Shown here: piece by piece, positions 60,301-64,000 of the stretch | Numbering within the stretch: position 1 is the stretch's first letter | How the letters are laid out: each line of letters opens with the position of its first letter | Assembly: GCA_037974335.1 (NCBI GenBank) | Contig: CM075732.1 | Coordinates: 99,841,789-99,905,788, forward strand | Reading direction: 5' to 3' | DNA length: 64,000 nt | Source of the DNA: Prionace glauca | Lineage: Eukaryota > Chordata > Chondrichthyes > Carcharhiniformes > Carcharhinidae | Notes under the pieces: generated by a model | What the model saw: only the letters and a program-made list of their open reading frames with translations | Told to the model about the DNA's origin: nothing | The model's database searches: none | Program-made: the position numbers and the translations under genes

Positions 60301-62096
60301 ACCCGAGCCGGGAATCGAACCCAGGACCCTGGAGCTGTGAAGCAGCAGTGCTAAGCCACTGTGCTACAGTGTTGGAGTAGCATCCAACACTGCCAATTCT
60401 GGGCAAGAAAACAATTTTCCGAAATTTCTGATCCCAATCTGTCTGTCCTCAGATGCACCCGTTCCCAGGCAGCCCCCTGGAGCGCTTGTGTTCTGGTCTC
60501 TGTTTCATTCTTCAGTCCCACCTCATTGTGCAGGAAGAAGGATATTGAAATGTTGGGGATGACAATGGCTGTATTTTGTTGTCATGGGGTACGGGTGTCA
60601 CGGGGAAGGCCATTCACTAATTGCTTTGCACATGTGCTGTGGGTTAGTGATCAAAGTAAAACCAATCTTTAGGTAATTATGGTGAGGGTGTTGTTTCTAT
60701 GAAGGGGTTTATAACATTGCACAGAAACAGTTTACAGAGTGATTCCAGCCAGAGGCTGCATTCAGTCTCCAGGAGGTAAAAATTCATAAGTGCATAATAA
60801 ATCCAAGCATGGGATATTCTGGGTGAAGGTTAGGAAGGGATTATTCCAGGTACAGTTTGGGAAGGGATTATTACAAGTACAGTTTAGTTTGGGATTATTC
60901 TGGGTGTAGTTTGGGATGGGATTATTCTGGGTGTAGTTTGGGATGGGATTATTCTGGGTCTAGTTTGGGATGGGATTATCCTGGGTATAGATTGGAATGG
61001 CATTATTCCGGGTGTAGTTTGGTTTGGGATTATTCCAGGTGTAGTTTAGGATGGGACAACTGCAGGTGTAGTCTAGGAAGGCATATTCTGTGTGTAGTTT
61101 GGAATGGGGTTATTCCAGGTGTATTTTGGGATGGGATGTCCTGGGTGTAGCTAAAGGTGGTATTATTCCAGGTGCAGTTTGGGATAGGATAATCTGCTTG
61201 TAGTTTGGGATGGGAATATTCTGGGTGCTGTTTGGGACGTGATTATCCTGTGTGTAGATAGGGATGGAATTATTCTGGATGTAGCTAATAATGGAATTAT
61301 TCCAGGTGTAGTTTGGTATCAGATAATCTGGATGTAGTTTGGGATGGGGTTATTCTGGAAGTAGTTTGGGATGAGATTGCACTGGGTATAGTTTGTGATG
61401 GGATTATTCCAGGTGTAGTTTGCTGTGGGATTATTCTGGGTGTAGTTTTGGATGGGGATATTCTGGATGTAGTTTGGGATGAGATTATTCCGGTTGAAGT
61501 TTGGGATGGGATATTCTGGGTGTCGTTTGGGATGCGAATTATTCTGGGTGTAGCTTGGGATGCTGTTCTTCCAGGTATAGTTTGGGGTGGGATATTCCGG
61601 ATGTAGATTAGGATGGGTGTAACCTGGGTTTAGATTGCAGGGATGTGATGATTGTCCCTTTAAGGATTGTACCTCACCGTAAGGTTCACATGACCAAGGG
61701 GACCAGTGGAGGAGCAGGGTCGGAGATGACCTTGGTAAGTGTGGGCTTCTGTACACAGACTCACCTCCGGGAGCTGACGGCAGCTCGGTGCCAACAAGTC
61801 TCTGCACCATTTTATCCTGTAATAAACAAGTTGTGTGGTTTGACAGGAGGAATTGGGGGTGGGGGTTTGGAGGTTTGGTTGGGTTGGGGATGTAGTTTGT
61901 GGGGGCTTGTTCTGTGTGTTGGGGGAGAGTGTCTCTCCCCAGGTAGTAAAACCCTCTGTGTCTCATCATGTTTCAGTTAGACGAGGGAGAATTGTTTTAC
62001 GCCGACCTCCAGTTCCTCCATCAGAAAAACAGAATGTCAAAGCCTTTGGACATCGAGGAGACGACTGTGTACGCTGCCATTAAACACTCCCAGTGA
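29397..62096 (+). CDS. Multi-V immunoglobulin-superfamily inhibitory receptor (whole gene, spliced)
   Basis: Predicted type I membrane receptor of leukocytes: signal peptide, four VJ-type Ig domains, one transmembrane helix, and a tail with three tyrosine motifs. Coding exons: 29397-29448, 41023-41376, 42707-43051, 43671-44015, 47523-47870, 54172-54307, 56659-56702, 59266-59309, optional 61684-61734, and 61977-62096. Phases agree at every join (1,1,1,1,1,2,1,0), and the joined length is 1,788 bases including the stop, divisible by three. The V exon at 52394-52741 lacks a donor and is left out. The plan resembles NITR, SIRP or Siglec receptors. I cannot assign a named orthologue, and the ligand is unknown. 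There is no constant-type Ig domain. Which V exons are actually spliced together needs transcript data. Confidence 0.75.
29505..29640 (+). other. Intron 1 segment shared with the inverted leader relic
   Basis: It carries CTGTTTAAGCATTGTGATAC and TTTCTCGTGGTTCAGTGGGA, matched in order on the minus strand at 11565-11712. It is conserved by descent, with no proof of function. It begins about 60 bases after the leader donor. Confidence 0.7.
29693..29845 (-). repeat. HE1-related SINE fragment
   Basis: AGACTGTGGGAGGAAATCGG, and a reversed tRNA-like head with AATTCGAACCCGATTTCCTG and GCTAACCACTGTGTTACCGT. Confidence 0.75.
29846..30069. other. Unrecognised intron sequence
   Basis: Nothing recognised. 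A weak CR1-like phrase (GATAAACCTCCAGGACCTGA) near 29955 suggests an old LINE scrap. Confidence 0.3.
30070..30490. repeat. Minisatellite, CTGGGATTCTCC units, split by a foldback element
   Basis: Units of GATCTCACCCGGGGCTGGGA plus TTCTCC (about 26 bp) at 30078-30200 change to shorter CAGTCCCGCAGCTGGGATTC units. The array resumes at 30438 after the insertion. Confidence 0.9.
30258..30437. repeat. Foldback element
   Basis: It starts at AGTAAAAAGTCTGACAACAC and ends with the longer right arm ACTGTGTTTACGCCAGTCCA and CGCCGGCATACCCACATC. The internal part is TTCGTCAGGTGAATGGAGAG. Here the right end is long and the left short, the opposite of the copy at 8734. Confidence 0.85.
30491..30927. other. 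Unrecognised intron sequence
   Basis: No V exon or repeat recognised. Confidence 0.3.
30928..31200 (-). mobile_element. CR1 LINE 3' end (subfamily B-like)
   Basis: AGAACATAGAACATTACAGC, then CGATGTTGCGCCGACCAATG and TACCCTCTGAGTAAAGAACC in reverse. Close to the copy at 62955-63480. Confidence 0.85.
31201..31779. other. Unrecognised intron sequence
   Basis: A 107-codon minus-strand frame overlaps this stretch but shows no domain. No splice-compatible exon was found. Confidence 0.3.
31780..37826. repeat. Giant minisatellite, 21-bp unit, about 6 kb, in intron 1
   Basis: The unit is CACTGAGACACACTGTCCCA plus A. Common variants are ACACAG, ACACGCAG, ACACTCTG, CCTAA, CCCTA and TCTAAA. Some 23-base units shift the frame. 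There is higher-order structure: near 35498-36310 a block of about 107 bases (four 21-mers plus one 23-mer with AGTCTAAAC) repeats, and a segment near 32204 reappears about 362 bases later. The long frames on both strands (up to 512 codons) are artefacts of the multiple-of-three unit. Confidence 0.97.
37905..38180 (+). repeat. tRNA-derived SINE (family of 15685), + orientation
   Basis: TGGGTTTGAATTCTGCCACA (decayed box B), AGATGGTGGAATTTGAATTC, and GTGGTTGACTCTCAATTGCC at the tail. Confidence 0.8.
38181..38570. other. Unrecognised intron sequence
   Basis: Nothing recognised. Confidence 0.3.
38571..38729. repeat. Foldback element
   Basis: ACAGTAAAAAGTCTGACAAC at the left; GTTGTCAGACTTTTTACTGT and CAGTCCAACGCCAGCATCTC at the right. 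CTGACAGTTCCT-like sequence flanks both sides as a possible target duplication. Confidence 0.8.
38730..39055. other. Unrecognised intron sequence
   Basis: Nothing recognised. Confidence 0.3.
39056..39160 (+). repeat. SINE head fragment
   Basis: GGTGGCACAGTGGTTAGTAC (box A) and ACCCGGGTTCAACTCCCAGC (box B). The element stops soon after the head. Confidence 0.75.
39161..39564. other. Possible old LINE endonuclease-region scrap
   Basis: TGGGTGGGGGATTTCAATGT near 39320 reads WVGDFNV, the endonuclease-type GDFN motif. The rest is too decayed to assign. Confidence 0.35.
39565..40155 (+). mobile_element. CR1 LINE subfamily A, 5'-truncated
   Basis: It runs from CAACCACTATGTGCAGTTTT to the A tail. 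The frame 39770-40057 contains FFTQRVVNLWNSLPVEVVEA and ends KGYGEKVGKWN. The upstream part is in other frames. Confidence 0.9.
40156..40489. other. Unrecognised intron sequence
   Basis: Nothing recognised. Confidence 0.3.
40490..40985 (+). mobile_element. CR1 LINE subfamily D, 5'-truncated, just upstream of V exon A
   Basis: Frame 40652-40912 reads GLDRVDSQSLSPGSKSQ and ends in DMDHTGARKY. The tail GTGGGCCGAAGGGCCGGTTC finishes at CTGTTCTTTGTTCTTT. It ends about 37 bases before the V exon acceptor. Confidence 0.88.
41023..41376 (+). CDS. Exon 2: V-type Ig domain A
   Basis: Acceptor AG at 41021-41022 after a pyrimidine-rich tract; donor GTGAGT at 41377; phase 1 on both sides; 118 codons. 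It starts HEAKTILVQSPGVVKVREGE. The B-strand Cys is in VKFWCNLQ, the Trp in FTVHWYYQHNK, the F-strand Cys in SNVYICGIWG, and the J-like end is FGSGTRLNV. It keeps the full FGxGTxLxV form of an antigen-receptor J segment, encoded in the germline with no recombination signal next to it. N-glycosylation sites occur at ANNSYIL and LNVTS. The most diverged of the V exons; likely membrane-distal. Confidence 0.88.
41377..41704. other. Intron sequence without recognised element
   Basis: Nothing recognised. Confidence 0.35.
41705..42125 (+). mobile_element. CR1 LINE, diverged subfamily
   Basis: FRAPYYRKDIIKLERAQERF, then YKERLDKRGFFSLERRRLRG and a VVSVWNKLPEVVIEAG-like end in another frame. The tail is lost. 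Confidence 0.85.
42126..42706. other. Intron sequence without recognised element
   Basis: Nothing recognised apart from the pyrimidine-rich acceptor region at its right end. Confidence 0.35.
42707..43051 (+). CDS. Exon 3: V-type Ig domain B
   Basis: Acceptor TTTAAAG|GTG, donor A|GTAAGT at 43052; phase 1 in and out; 115 codons. The domain reads VPVLIQSPSVERVTEGQ, Cys in RLQCTVRNATV, Trp in VHWSRELPGKDRE (Ser where its twin, domain C, has Tyr), DTAVYYCSVWGD, and J-like ISGNGTQLNV. By eye about nine of 345 bases differ from exon C, most in the coding middle, while introns on both sides are unrelated beyond a short acceptor match. Several N-glycosylation sites (RNATV, NNSF, GNGTQ, LNVT). Confidence 0.9.
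43052..43455. other. Intron sequence without recognised element
   Basis: Nothing recognised. Confidence 0.35.
43456..43655. repeat. Minisatellite, 17-bp unit, ending at the acceptor of V exon C
   Basis: About 12 units of TCACTCACTGATTTCTG. The array ends only about 15 bases before the acceptor AG at 43669-43670. Each unit contains a CTGAT, which fits the yUnAy branch-point consensus, followed by pyrimidines. Confidence 0.92.
43671..44015 (+). CDS. Exon 4: V-type Ig domain C
   Basis: Acceptor TTTAAAG|GTG, donor A|GTAAGT at 44016; phase 1 in and out; 115 codons. FPVLIQSPSVERVTEGQ, Cys in RLQCTVRNATV, canonical VHWYRELPGKDRE, DTAVYYCSVWGD and J-like ISGNGTQLNV. It is a recent duplicate of, or conversion partner with, exon B. 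Confidence 0.92.
44016..44352. other. Intron sequence without recognised element
   Basis: Nothing recognised. Confidence 0.35.
44353..44545 (-). mobile_element. L2-like LINE 3' end
   Basis: It begins with the GATTTGATTTGATTTATTAT tail in reverse and continues with CAAAGCATACTGTACATAGA, matching the + strand copy at 54592-55098. Confidence 0.75.
44546..45534. other. Intron sequence, mostly unrecognised
   Basis: Some similarity to decayed CR1 sequence near 44640-44940. No V exon pattern was found on the + strand. Confidence 0.35.
45535..46350 (-). mobile_element. LTR-like repeat, copy 2 (fossil, solo LTR candidate)
   Basis: Alignable by eye with 56842-57640 over most of its length (CAAAGTTTATTTAAGAACAC, AGCTAGCTATCTCTGTTGTT, GCATTAGTCCAGATTAAAAT, AAAGCACAGTAGTGTCACA). 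The reverse strand begins TGTG and carries AATAAA. No internal genes adjoin it. It sits in the intron between V exons C and D. Confidence 0.7.
46600..47185 (+). mobile_element. CR1 LINE subfamily A-like, diverged
   Basis: ELRGLADEERLSRLGLYSLE and YKIMKGIDKIETGKLFPLEG; the tail has ATCAGCCATGATCTTATTGA and TAGTTCTTATGTACTTA. Somewhat older than the other A copies. Confidence 0.88.
47186..47522. other. Intron sequence before V exon D
   Basis: Nothing recognised apart from the acceptor tract. Confidence 0.35.
47523..47870 (+). CDS. Exon 5: V-type Ig domain D
   Basis: Acceptor CCCACAG|CTCC, donor CTG|GTAAGT at 47871; phase 1 in and out; 116 codons. PLSDPVLMQYPTVSKVPEGQ, Cys in DLQCAMYNASV, Trp in VHWHYQRAGYHTEW, DTAVYRCSVWSY and J-like IHGAGTQLYV. 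A CR1 fragment starts about 16 bases after the donor. It is almost identical to exon E (52394-52741), with three base differences by eye. Confidence 0.9.
47887..48532 (+). mobile_element. CR1 LINE subfamily A, 5'-truncated, directly after exon D
   Basis: MLAFIARGIEYKNREVLLQL, EGVQRRFTRLIPEMRGLTYE and, after a frame change, FFTQRVVNLWNSLPVEVVEA; A tail to TATTTCTTATGTTCTTTTC. Confidence 0.92.
48611..48785 (-). mobile_element. L2-like LINE 3' end
   Basis: Reverse tail GATTTGATTGGACTTCATTT and ACAAAGCATACCGTTCATAG; same family as 44353. Confidence 0.75.
48905..49458 (+). mobile_element. CR1 LINE subfamily B, 5'-truncated
   Basis: The frame 48915-49364 is open to the natural end VDRFMDEKGLV, with CVQFWSPHYRKDVEALERVQ and DWNALPAAVVNAPSLGAFKR. 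The tail ends in ATGTTCTATG repeats. Near-identical to 28056-28853, hence recent. Confidence 0.93.
49460..49870 (-). mobile_element. CR1 LINE 3' end, another subfamily
   Basis: Minus frame 49530-49889: GLDRVDAGRMFPRVRDSRIR and FFTQRVAILWNSLPREVADA, end KGYGEKVGLGY. Confidence 0.9.
49895..50165 (-). repeat. SINE body fragment (family of 15685)
   Basis: CCAGGATTTATTGCCCGTCC and CAACCACATTGCTGTGGTTC; the head is missing. Confidence 0.7.
50166..50676. other. Intron sequence, LINE-tail-like scrap at 50170-50290
   Basis: AAGGCCCTTTGGCCCAGCTTG looks like an old minus-strand LINE tail. The rest is not recognised. Confidence 0.35.
50677..50790. repeat. Short tandem repeat, about 42-bp unit, about 3 copies
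   Basis: GTCTTCCTGAGAATGTGAGG then GTAAATATCGCCCAACAAGG, repeated. Confidence 0.9.
50795..51660 (+). mobile_element. CR1 ORF1 (SGNH-esterase region) fragment, split by a SINE
   Basis: Frame 50799-51023 begins GRDRAKSKRAIVMEDSLIRG, the same block I region as 6648-7100, and then shifts frame at the HIGTNDIG-equivalent. The copy resumes after the SINE with AAGAAGGATGGGTTACATCT. Confidence 0.8.
51244..51590 (+). repeat. HE1-type SINE, near full length
   Basis: Head GGCACGGTAGCACAGTGGGT, box B GGTTCGATTCCCGGCTCAGG, tail CGATGGGCCGAAGGGCCTGT. Inserted in the CR1 ORF1 fragment. Confidence 0.94.
51661..52017. other. Intron sequence; LINE-tail-like scrap at 51680-51740
   Basis: ACAGGCCCTTCGGCCCAACG suggests an old minus-strand LINE tail. 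The rest is not recognised. Confidence 0.35.
52018..52319 (-). repeat. tRNA-derived SINE (family of 15685), near full length
   Basis: CCAGCATTTATTGGCCCTGC, TTTCCTTCCCTAAAGGCCAT, then the reversed head GGTTTTGAACCCGAGTCACC and GAGTCCAGTGACAATAGCAT. Confidence 0.82.
52394..52741 (+). pseudogene. V-type Ig domain E: intact domain, splice donor lost
   Basis: It has the same domain sequence as exon D (three base differences in 348 by eye; J-like IHGAGTQLSV) and a similar acceptor (CCCCCAG|CTCC). Where D has CACTG|GTAAGT, this copy reads CACTGATATAAC, so no GT donor exists at the homologous place. If included in a transcript it would read on through ITFSPNQQGNAG into a CR1 LINE and stop at about 52831. 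That would give a truncated, possibly soluble product. It is otherwise free of stops. Confidence 0.8.
52772..53278 (+). mobile_element. CR1 LINE subfamily A, 5'-truncated, directly after V exon E
   Basis: QGVQRRFTRLIPELRGLSYE to KIKGG, a frame change, then FFTQRVVNLWNSLPVEVVEA and the A tail. Very close in sequence to 21515-22834. Confidence 0.93.
53279..53940. other. Intron sequence without recognised element
   Basis: No V, stalk or transmembrane exon recognised here. Confidence 0.35.
53945..54118 (+). mobile_element. CR1 LINE tail, old
   Basis: GAATGGCGGAGCAGGCTCAA and CTGCTCCTAATTCTTATGTT: A-like tail, diverged. Confidence 0.7.
54172..54307 (+). CDS. Exon 6: transmembrane segment and start of the cytoplasmic tail
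   Basis: Acceptor CTTATAG|AA (phase 1), donor GG|GTAAAT at 54308 (phase 2). It reads EDLESRP, then the helix IITIIACTLALVLILCIFII and TILC, then the stop-transfer VKKWACFQRRLKPE. No charged residue lies in the helix, so pairing with an ITAM adaptor through a basic residue is not expected. This fits a receptor that signals through its own tail. There is almost no stalk between the last V domain and the membrane. Confidence 0.85.
54308..54591. other. Intron sequence without recognised element
   Basis: Nothing recognised. Confidence 0.4.
54592..55098 (+). mobile_element. L2-like LINE 3' end
   Basis: In shifting frames: SVYTSHCLGKAASIIKDPTL, GHSLFLLLPLGK and NQLNNSFFPAAIRLLNG, the L2-type C-terminus. 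The tail is (AAATC)n. It is broken by frame changes. Confidence 0.8.
55213..55820 (+). mobile_element. CR1 LINE subfamily C, 5'-truncated
   Basis: The open frame runs from GIEFRSREVMLQFYRTLVRP to the natural end MGFNGIGGYR at 55727, with LRGIDRVDSQRLFPRVEMVA and SEWNRLPSSVVEANSLGSFK. The tail is GTGCTGTAATGTTCTATG. The intact frame suggests a young copy. The same subfamily is inverted at 62219. Confidence 0.93.
55821..56658. other. Intron sequence without recognised element
   Basis: Some resemblance to old LINE tail near 56120-56400 (CCATTGAGTCAATGCTAGCA). No extra exon seen. Confidence 0.35.
56659..56702 (+). CDS. Exon 7: cytoplasmic, first tyrosine motif (ITSM-like)
   Basis: Acceptor GCCCAG|AG (phase 2, matching exon 6), donor G|GTAAGA at 56703 (phase 1). 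It encodes ARREEELDTVYAHVC-type sequence (ARE then EELDTVYAHVC). TVYAHV fits the immunoreceptor tyrosine switch consensus TxYxx(V/I). The exon is too short to be called by length, but both splice sites and phases fit. Confidence 0.78.
56842..57640 (-). mobile_element. LTR-like repeat, copy 3 (most complete; fossil, solo LTR candidate)
   Basis: The + strand runs from TGTAATGACCCAGGCCACAG to AGTATCATCGCACA, so it has TG...CA ends. The reverse strand carries an AATAAA signal (reverse of GAGTTTATTTAAGG). About 800 bp. Related to 23476 and 45535, all in the same orientation, opposite to the receptor gene. No adjoining internal region is seen. Confidence 0.7.
57273..57312. repeat. (GA)n microsatellite
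   Basis: An uninterrupted GAGAGA run inside the LTR-like repeat. Confidence 0.95.
57641..57912. other. Intron sequence without recognised element
   Basis: Nothing recognised. Confidence 0.4.
57913..59010. repeat. Minisatellite, 33-bp unit, about 33 copies
   Basis: The unit is GTGCGGCACTCCCTCAGCAC then TGACCCTCTGACA, with CAGTACTG, CGGCACTG and GGCAGTG variants. The unit is a multiple of three, so both strands stay open (RHSLSTDPLTV in +, ECRTVRGSVLR in -, up to 403 codons). These frames are artefacts. Confidence 0.97.
59266..59309 (+). CDS. Exon 8: cytoplasmic linker
   Basis: Acceptor ATTTCAG|GA (phase 1), donor GTG|GTAAGA at 59310 (phase 0). It encodes GQRQNNKEEAVTPAV, a polar linker between the first and the later tyrosine motifs. 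It is the same length as exon 7 (44 bases). Confidence 0.72.
59328..59535 (+). repeat. tRNA-derived SINE, second family
   Basis: Good box A TTTAGCTCAGTTGGC and a decayed box B (ACAGTTCCCGTACTGGCT). The body ACCCTCAGG-like GATCCTCAGGTTAAATCACC and GGGAGAGCAGCCTCTGGTCA is of a type I know from sharks. Not a functional tRNA gene. Confidence 0.75.
59536..60028. other. Intron sequence without recognised element
   Basis: Nothing recognised. Confidence 0.35.
60029..60372 (-). repeat. HE1-type SINE, near full length
   Basis: Reverse tail ATAGAACCCTACAAGTGCAG, body GACTGTGGGAGGAAACTGGA, head CGGGAATCGAACCCAGGACC and GCTAAGCCACTGTGCTACAG. Confidence 0.93.
60373..60814. other. Intron sequence without recognised element
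   Basis: Nothing recognised. Confidence 0.35.
60815..61620. repeat. Degenerate minisatellite, about 27-bp unit, about 30 copies
   Basis: Units like GGTGTAGTTTGGGATGGGAT plus TATTCTG, much diverged (older than the other arrays). Frames here such as YSGCSLGWD repeats are artefacts. Confidence 0.92.
61684..61734 (+). CDS. Possible optional cytoplasmic exon, 17 codons
   Basis: A strong donor TTG|GTAAGT at 61735 and a plausible acceptor CCGTAAG|GTT bound 51 bases in phase 0 on both sides. They encode VHMTKGTSGGAGSEMTL. It could be included or skipped without changing the frame. The acceptor's pyrimidine tract is weak, hence the low confidence. Confidence 0.4.
61977..62096 (+). CDS. Last exon: ITIM and second ITSM-like motif, stop
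   Basis: Acceptor TGTTTCAG|TTA (phase 0, matching exon 8). It reads LDEGELFYADLQFLHQKNRM, then SKPLDIEETTVYAAIKHSQ and stop TGA at 62094-62096. LFYADL fits the ITIM consensus and TVYAAI fits TxYxx(V/I), with the tyrosines 24 residues apart. The pair resembles the membrane-distal tails of Siglec and SIRP-type inhibitory receptors, which recruit SHP phosphatases. Recruitment here is inference from motif. Confidence 0.85.
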   Translation, partial: LDEGELFYADLQFLHQKNRMSKPLDIEETTVYAAIKHSQ

Positions 62097-62218
62097 ATGG
62101 ACATCAATTCTTCAATAAGTCACTCTGTTTGGATAAAGAGCAGTGTTTGCTGCCATTATCTCCTAAAACAGCCAGACAGGTTCTGCAATCATCACAATAT
62201 TCTGGTGGTAACTTTTTA
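62097..62218 (+). other. 3' UTR of the receptor gene
   Basis: It follows the TGA. No exact AATAAA is seen before a LINE insertion at 62219, so the real 3' end may lie beyond or use a variant signal (GGATAAAGAG near 62133). Confidence 0.45.
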
Positions 62219-62582
62219 TAGAACATAGAACATAGAACATTACAGCACAAACAGGCCCTTCGGCCCTCGAGTTGCGCCGATCACATCAACCCCACCAATC
62301 TATAGACCTATCTATAACCCCCAATCCCATTAAACCCCATATACTCATCCAGAAGTCTTTTAAAAGACCCCAGCGAGTTCGCCTCCACCACCGATGACGG
62401 CAGCCGATTCCATTCACTCACCACCCTCTGAGTGAAAAACTTACCCCTAACATCACCTCTGTACTTCCCTCCCCGCACCTTAAATCTGTGTCCTCTCGTA
62501 GCGACCATTTCAACCCGGGGAAATAGCCTCTGAGAGTCCACCCAATCTATTCCTCTCAACATTTTATAAACCTCTATCAGGT
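62219..62582 (-). mobile_element. CR1 LINE subfamily C 3' end
   Basis: Minus frame 62308-62562: LRGIDWVDSQRLFPRVEMVA to the natural end MGFNGIGGYR; tail AGAACATAGAACATAGAACA. Inserted just after the receptor stop codon. Confidence 0.93.
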
Positions 62583-62653
62583 TTATAGTTTTTTGTAACA
62601 GTTATTCGTGAATTCACCCAATGAAGCTGATTCCTGATCGATTTATATCGATA

Positions 62654-62855
62654 TACACCCCAGGATAGTGAGGCCAGTGCCTAGCACTGGAACACAGTCC
62701 CAGGATAGTGAGGCCAGTGCTCAGCACTGGAACACAGTCCCAGGATAGTGAGGCCAGTGCCCAGCACTGGAACACAGTCCCAGGATAGTGAGGCCAGTGC
62801 CCAGCACTGGAACACAGTCCCAGGATAGTGAGGCCAGTGCCCAGCACTGGAACAT
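62654..62855. repeat. Tandem repeat, 40-bp unit, 5 copies
   Basis: CCAGGATAGTGAGGCCAGTG then CCCAGCACTGGAACACAGTC, nearly identical between copies. Confidence 0.95.
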
Positions 62856-62954
62856 TAATTTTAAATCAGCAGCTCTGTGCTTATTGAGACTCCTGTTGTT
62901 GGAAACCGTTTCTGCCTGTTTATTTCATGTCTGCGCTAAATTAACAAAGGAGAA

Positions 62955-63480
62955 TAGAACATAGAACATTCCAGCACAGTACAGGCCCTTCGGCCCTCGA
63001 TGTTGCGCCGACCAGTGGAACCAATCTAATGACCCTCTAATCTAAACTATTCCAATGTTATCCATATGCCTATCCACTGACCATTTGAACATCCTTAAAG
63101 TTGGCGAGTCCACAACTGCTGCAGGCAGGGCATTCCACGCCCTTACTACCCTCTGAGTAAAGAACCTACCTCTGACATCACCCCTCAATTTAAAGCTATG
63201 TCCCCTCGTGTTAGCCATCACCACCTGAGGAAAAAGGCTCTCACTGTCCACCCTATCTAACCCTCTGATCATCTTGTATGCCTCAATTAGGTCTCCTCGT
63301 AACCTTCTTCTTAATCTTCGTCCCCACTCATCCAGTCTCTGCACCTTGCTGATGTCTCTCATCCCTGGCATCACTCTAATGAACCATCCCTGAGCCCTCT
63401 CCAATGTGGGACTCCGATTTGGACAATATTCCCTCTGCAGATAACCACTGAATTATTGGGGTTCACCTTAACACCCAAAT
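62955..63480 (-). mobile_element. CR1 LINE subfamily B-like, 5'-truncated
   Basis: Minus frame 63042-63404: IRGLDRVDSESLFPQVVMAN and VVRAWNALPAAVVDSPTLRM; tail AGAACATAGAACATTCCAGC. Confidence 0.9.
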
Positions 63481-63782
63481 CTTTGTGTTCACGTCTCGAT
63501 TAATGAAAAACAGATTCTATTTGCATTTTCACCAAGAGAAAAATGGTGTGGATGAAATGAAAATAACCCTGCAGGTTTCCCAGCTCCACCTTGACAGGAG
63601 GAGGGTGAGTGGGGACAGACAGGACAGTTCAGCTTTATTGATGTAGACAGATTTGTATGGGTGACACAAGTTGCTAAATCTGTCTTATACTCTAATGTTC
63701 ACAGTATACACACAGTCCAGTAAACCAGTGACCTATGGTCAGAATCTCCACACTCTTAAACTACACAACAGACTTTTTAAAA
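63481..63782. other. Unrecognised stretch
   Basis: Nothing recognised. Confidence 0.3.
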
Positions 63783-64000
63783 ATGTATTCATGGGACAAG
63801 GCCATCCCTGACTGGTCAGTATTTATTGCCCATCCCTTATTGCCCTTGGAAACAGTTCAGAGCCAACCACATTGCTATGGCTCTGTTGTTACATATAGTT
63901 CAGACTTGGTAAGAACAGTAGATTTCTTTCCCTAAAGGACATCAGTGAACCAGACAAGTTTTTCCGACAATCAACAATGGTTTCATGGTCATCAGTAGAT
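63783..64000 (-). repeat. SINE (family of 15685), runs off the window
   Basis: CAGTATTTATTGCCCATCCC, AGCCAACCACATTGCTATGG and GGTTTCATGGTCATCAGTAG. The head would lie beyond 64000. Confidence 0.75.

Noticed and set aside
60857-61606. Trp/Tyr-rich repetitive frames
   Set aside because: They come from a diverged 27-bp minisatellite.

Overview
The window is vertebrate nuclear DNA, most probably from a shark or other elasmobranch. Three things point there. tRNA-derived SINEs of the elasmobranch HE1 type are present in several copies. CR1-clade LINE fragments of at least four 3'-end subfamilies are densely packed. Long GC-rich minisatellites are frequent. Nearly every long open frame is either LINE protein or a minisatellite whose unit length is a multiple of three. 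There is no bacterial-style gene organisation.

The one convincing host gene lies on the + strand from about 29.4 to 62.1 kb. I reconstruct it from splice sites and reading phase: a signal-peptide exon (29397-29448); four V-type immunoglobulin exons (41023-41376, 42707-43051, 43671-44015, 47523-47870); a fifth V exon that has lost its splice donor (52394-52741); a transmembrane exon (54172-54307); and three or four short cytoplasmic exons ending with a stop at 62096. All V exons start and end in phase 1, and each carries a germline J-like Gly-x-Gly-Thr-x-Leu-x-Val end. The tail carries an ITSM-like, an ITIM-like and a second ITSM-like tyrosine motif. The whole looks like an inhibitory multi-V receptor with fused VJ-type domains, comparable in plan to NITR, SIRP and Siglec-type receptors. 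The joined frame is 596 codons including the stop (613 with an optional 51-base exon).

On the minus strand at 11781-11844 there is a second, related signal-peptide-like exon. Its following intron is recognisably homologous to intron 1 of the main gene. The two leaders are arranged head to head, so the locus may be a cluster. No V exons for the left copy are seen between it and the window start.

Layout: 0-11 kb is a repeat graveyard, with an endogenous retrovirus fossil, a long CR1 copy with ORF1 and ORF2 remains, and SINEs. 11.5-12 kb holds the inverted leader relic. 12.6-13.8 kb is a 21-bp minisatellite. 14-29 kb is nested SINEs, LINEs and minisatellites. 29.4-62.1 kb is the receptor gene, whose first intron contains a roughly 6-kb 21-bp minisatellite and whose other introns are full of CR1, L2-like, SINE and LTR insertions. 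62.1-64 kb is the 3' flank with more repeats. Repeat boundaries are by eye, good to about 5-20 bases. Exon boundaries were set by AG/GT sites plus phase.
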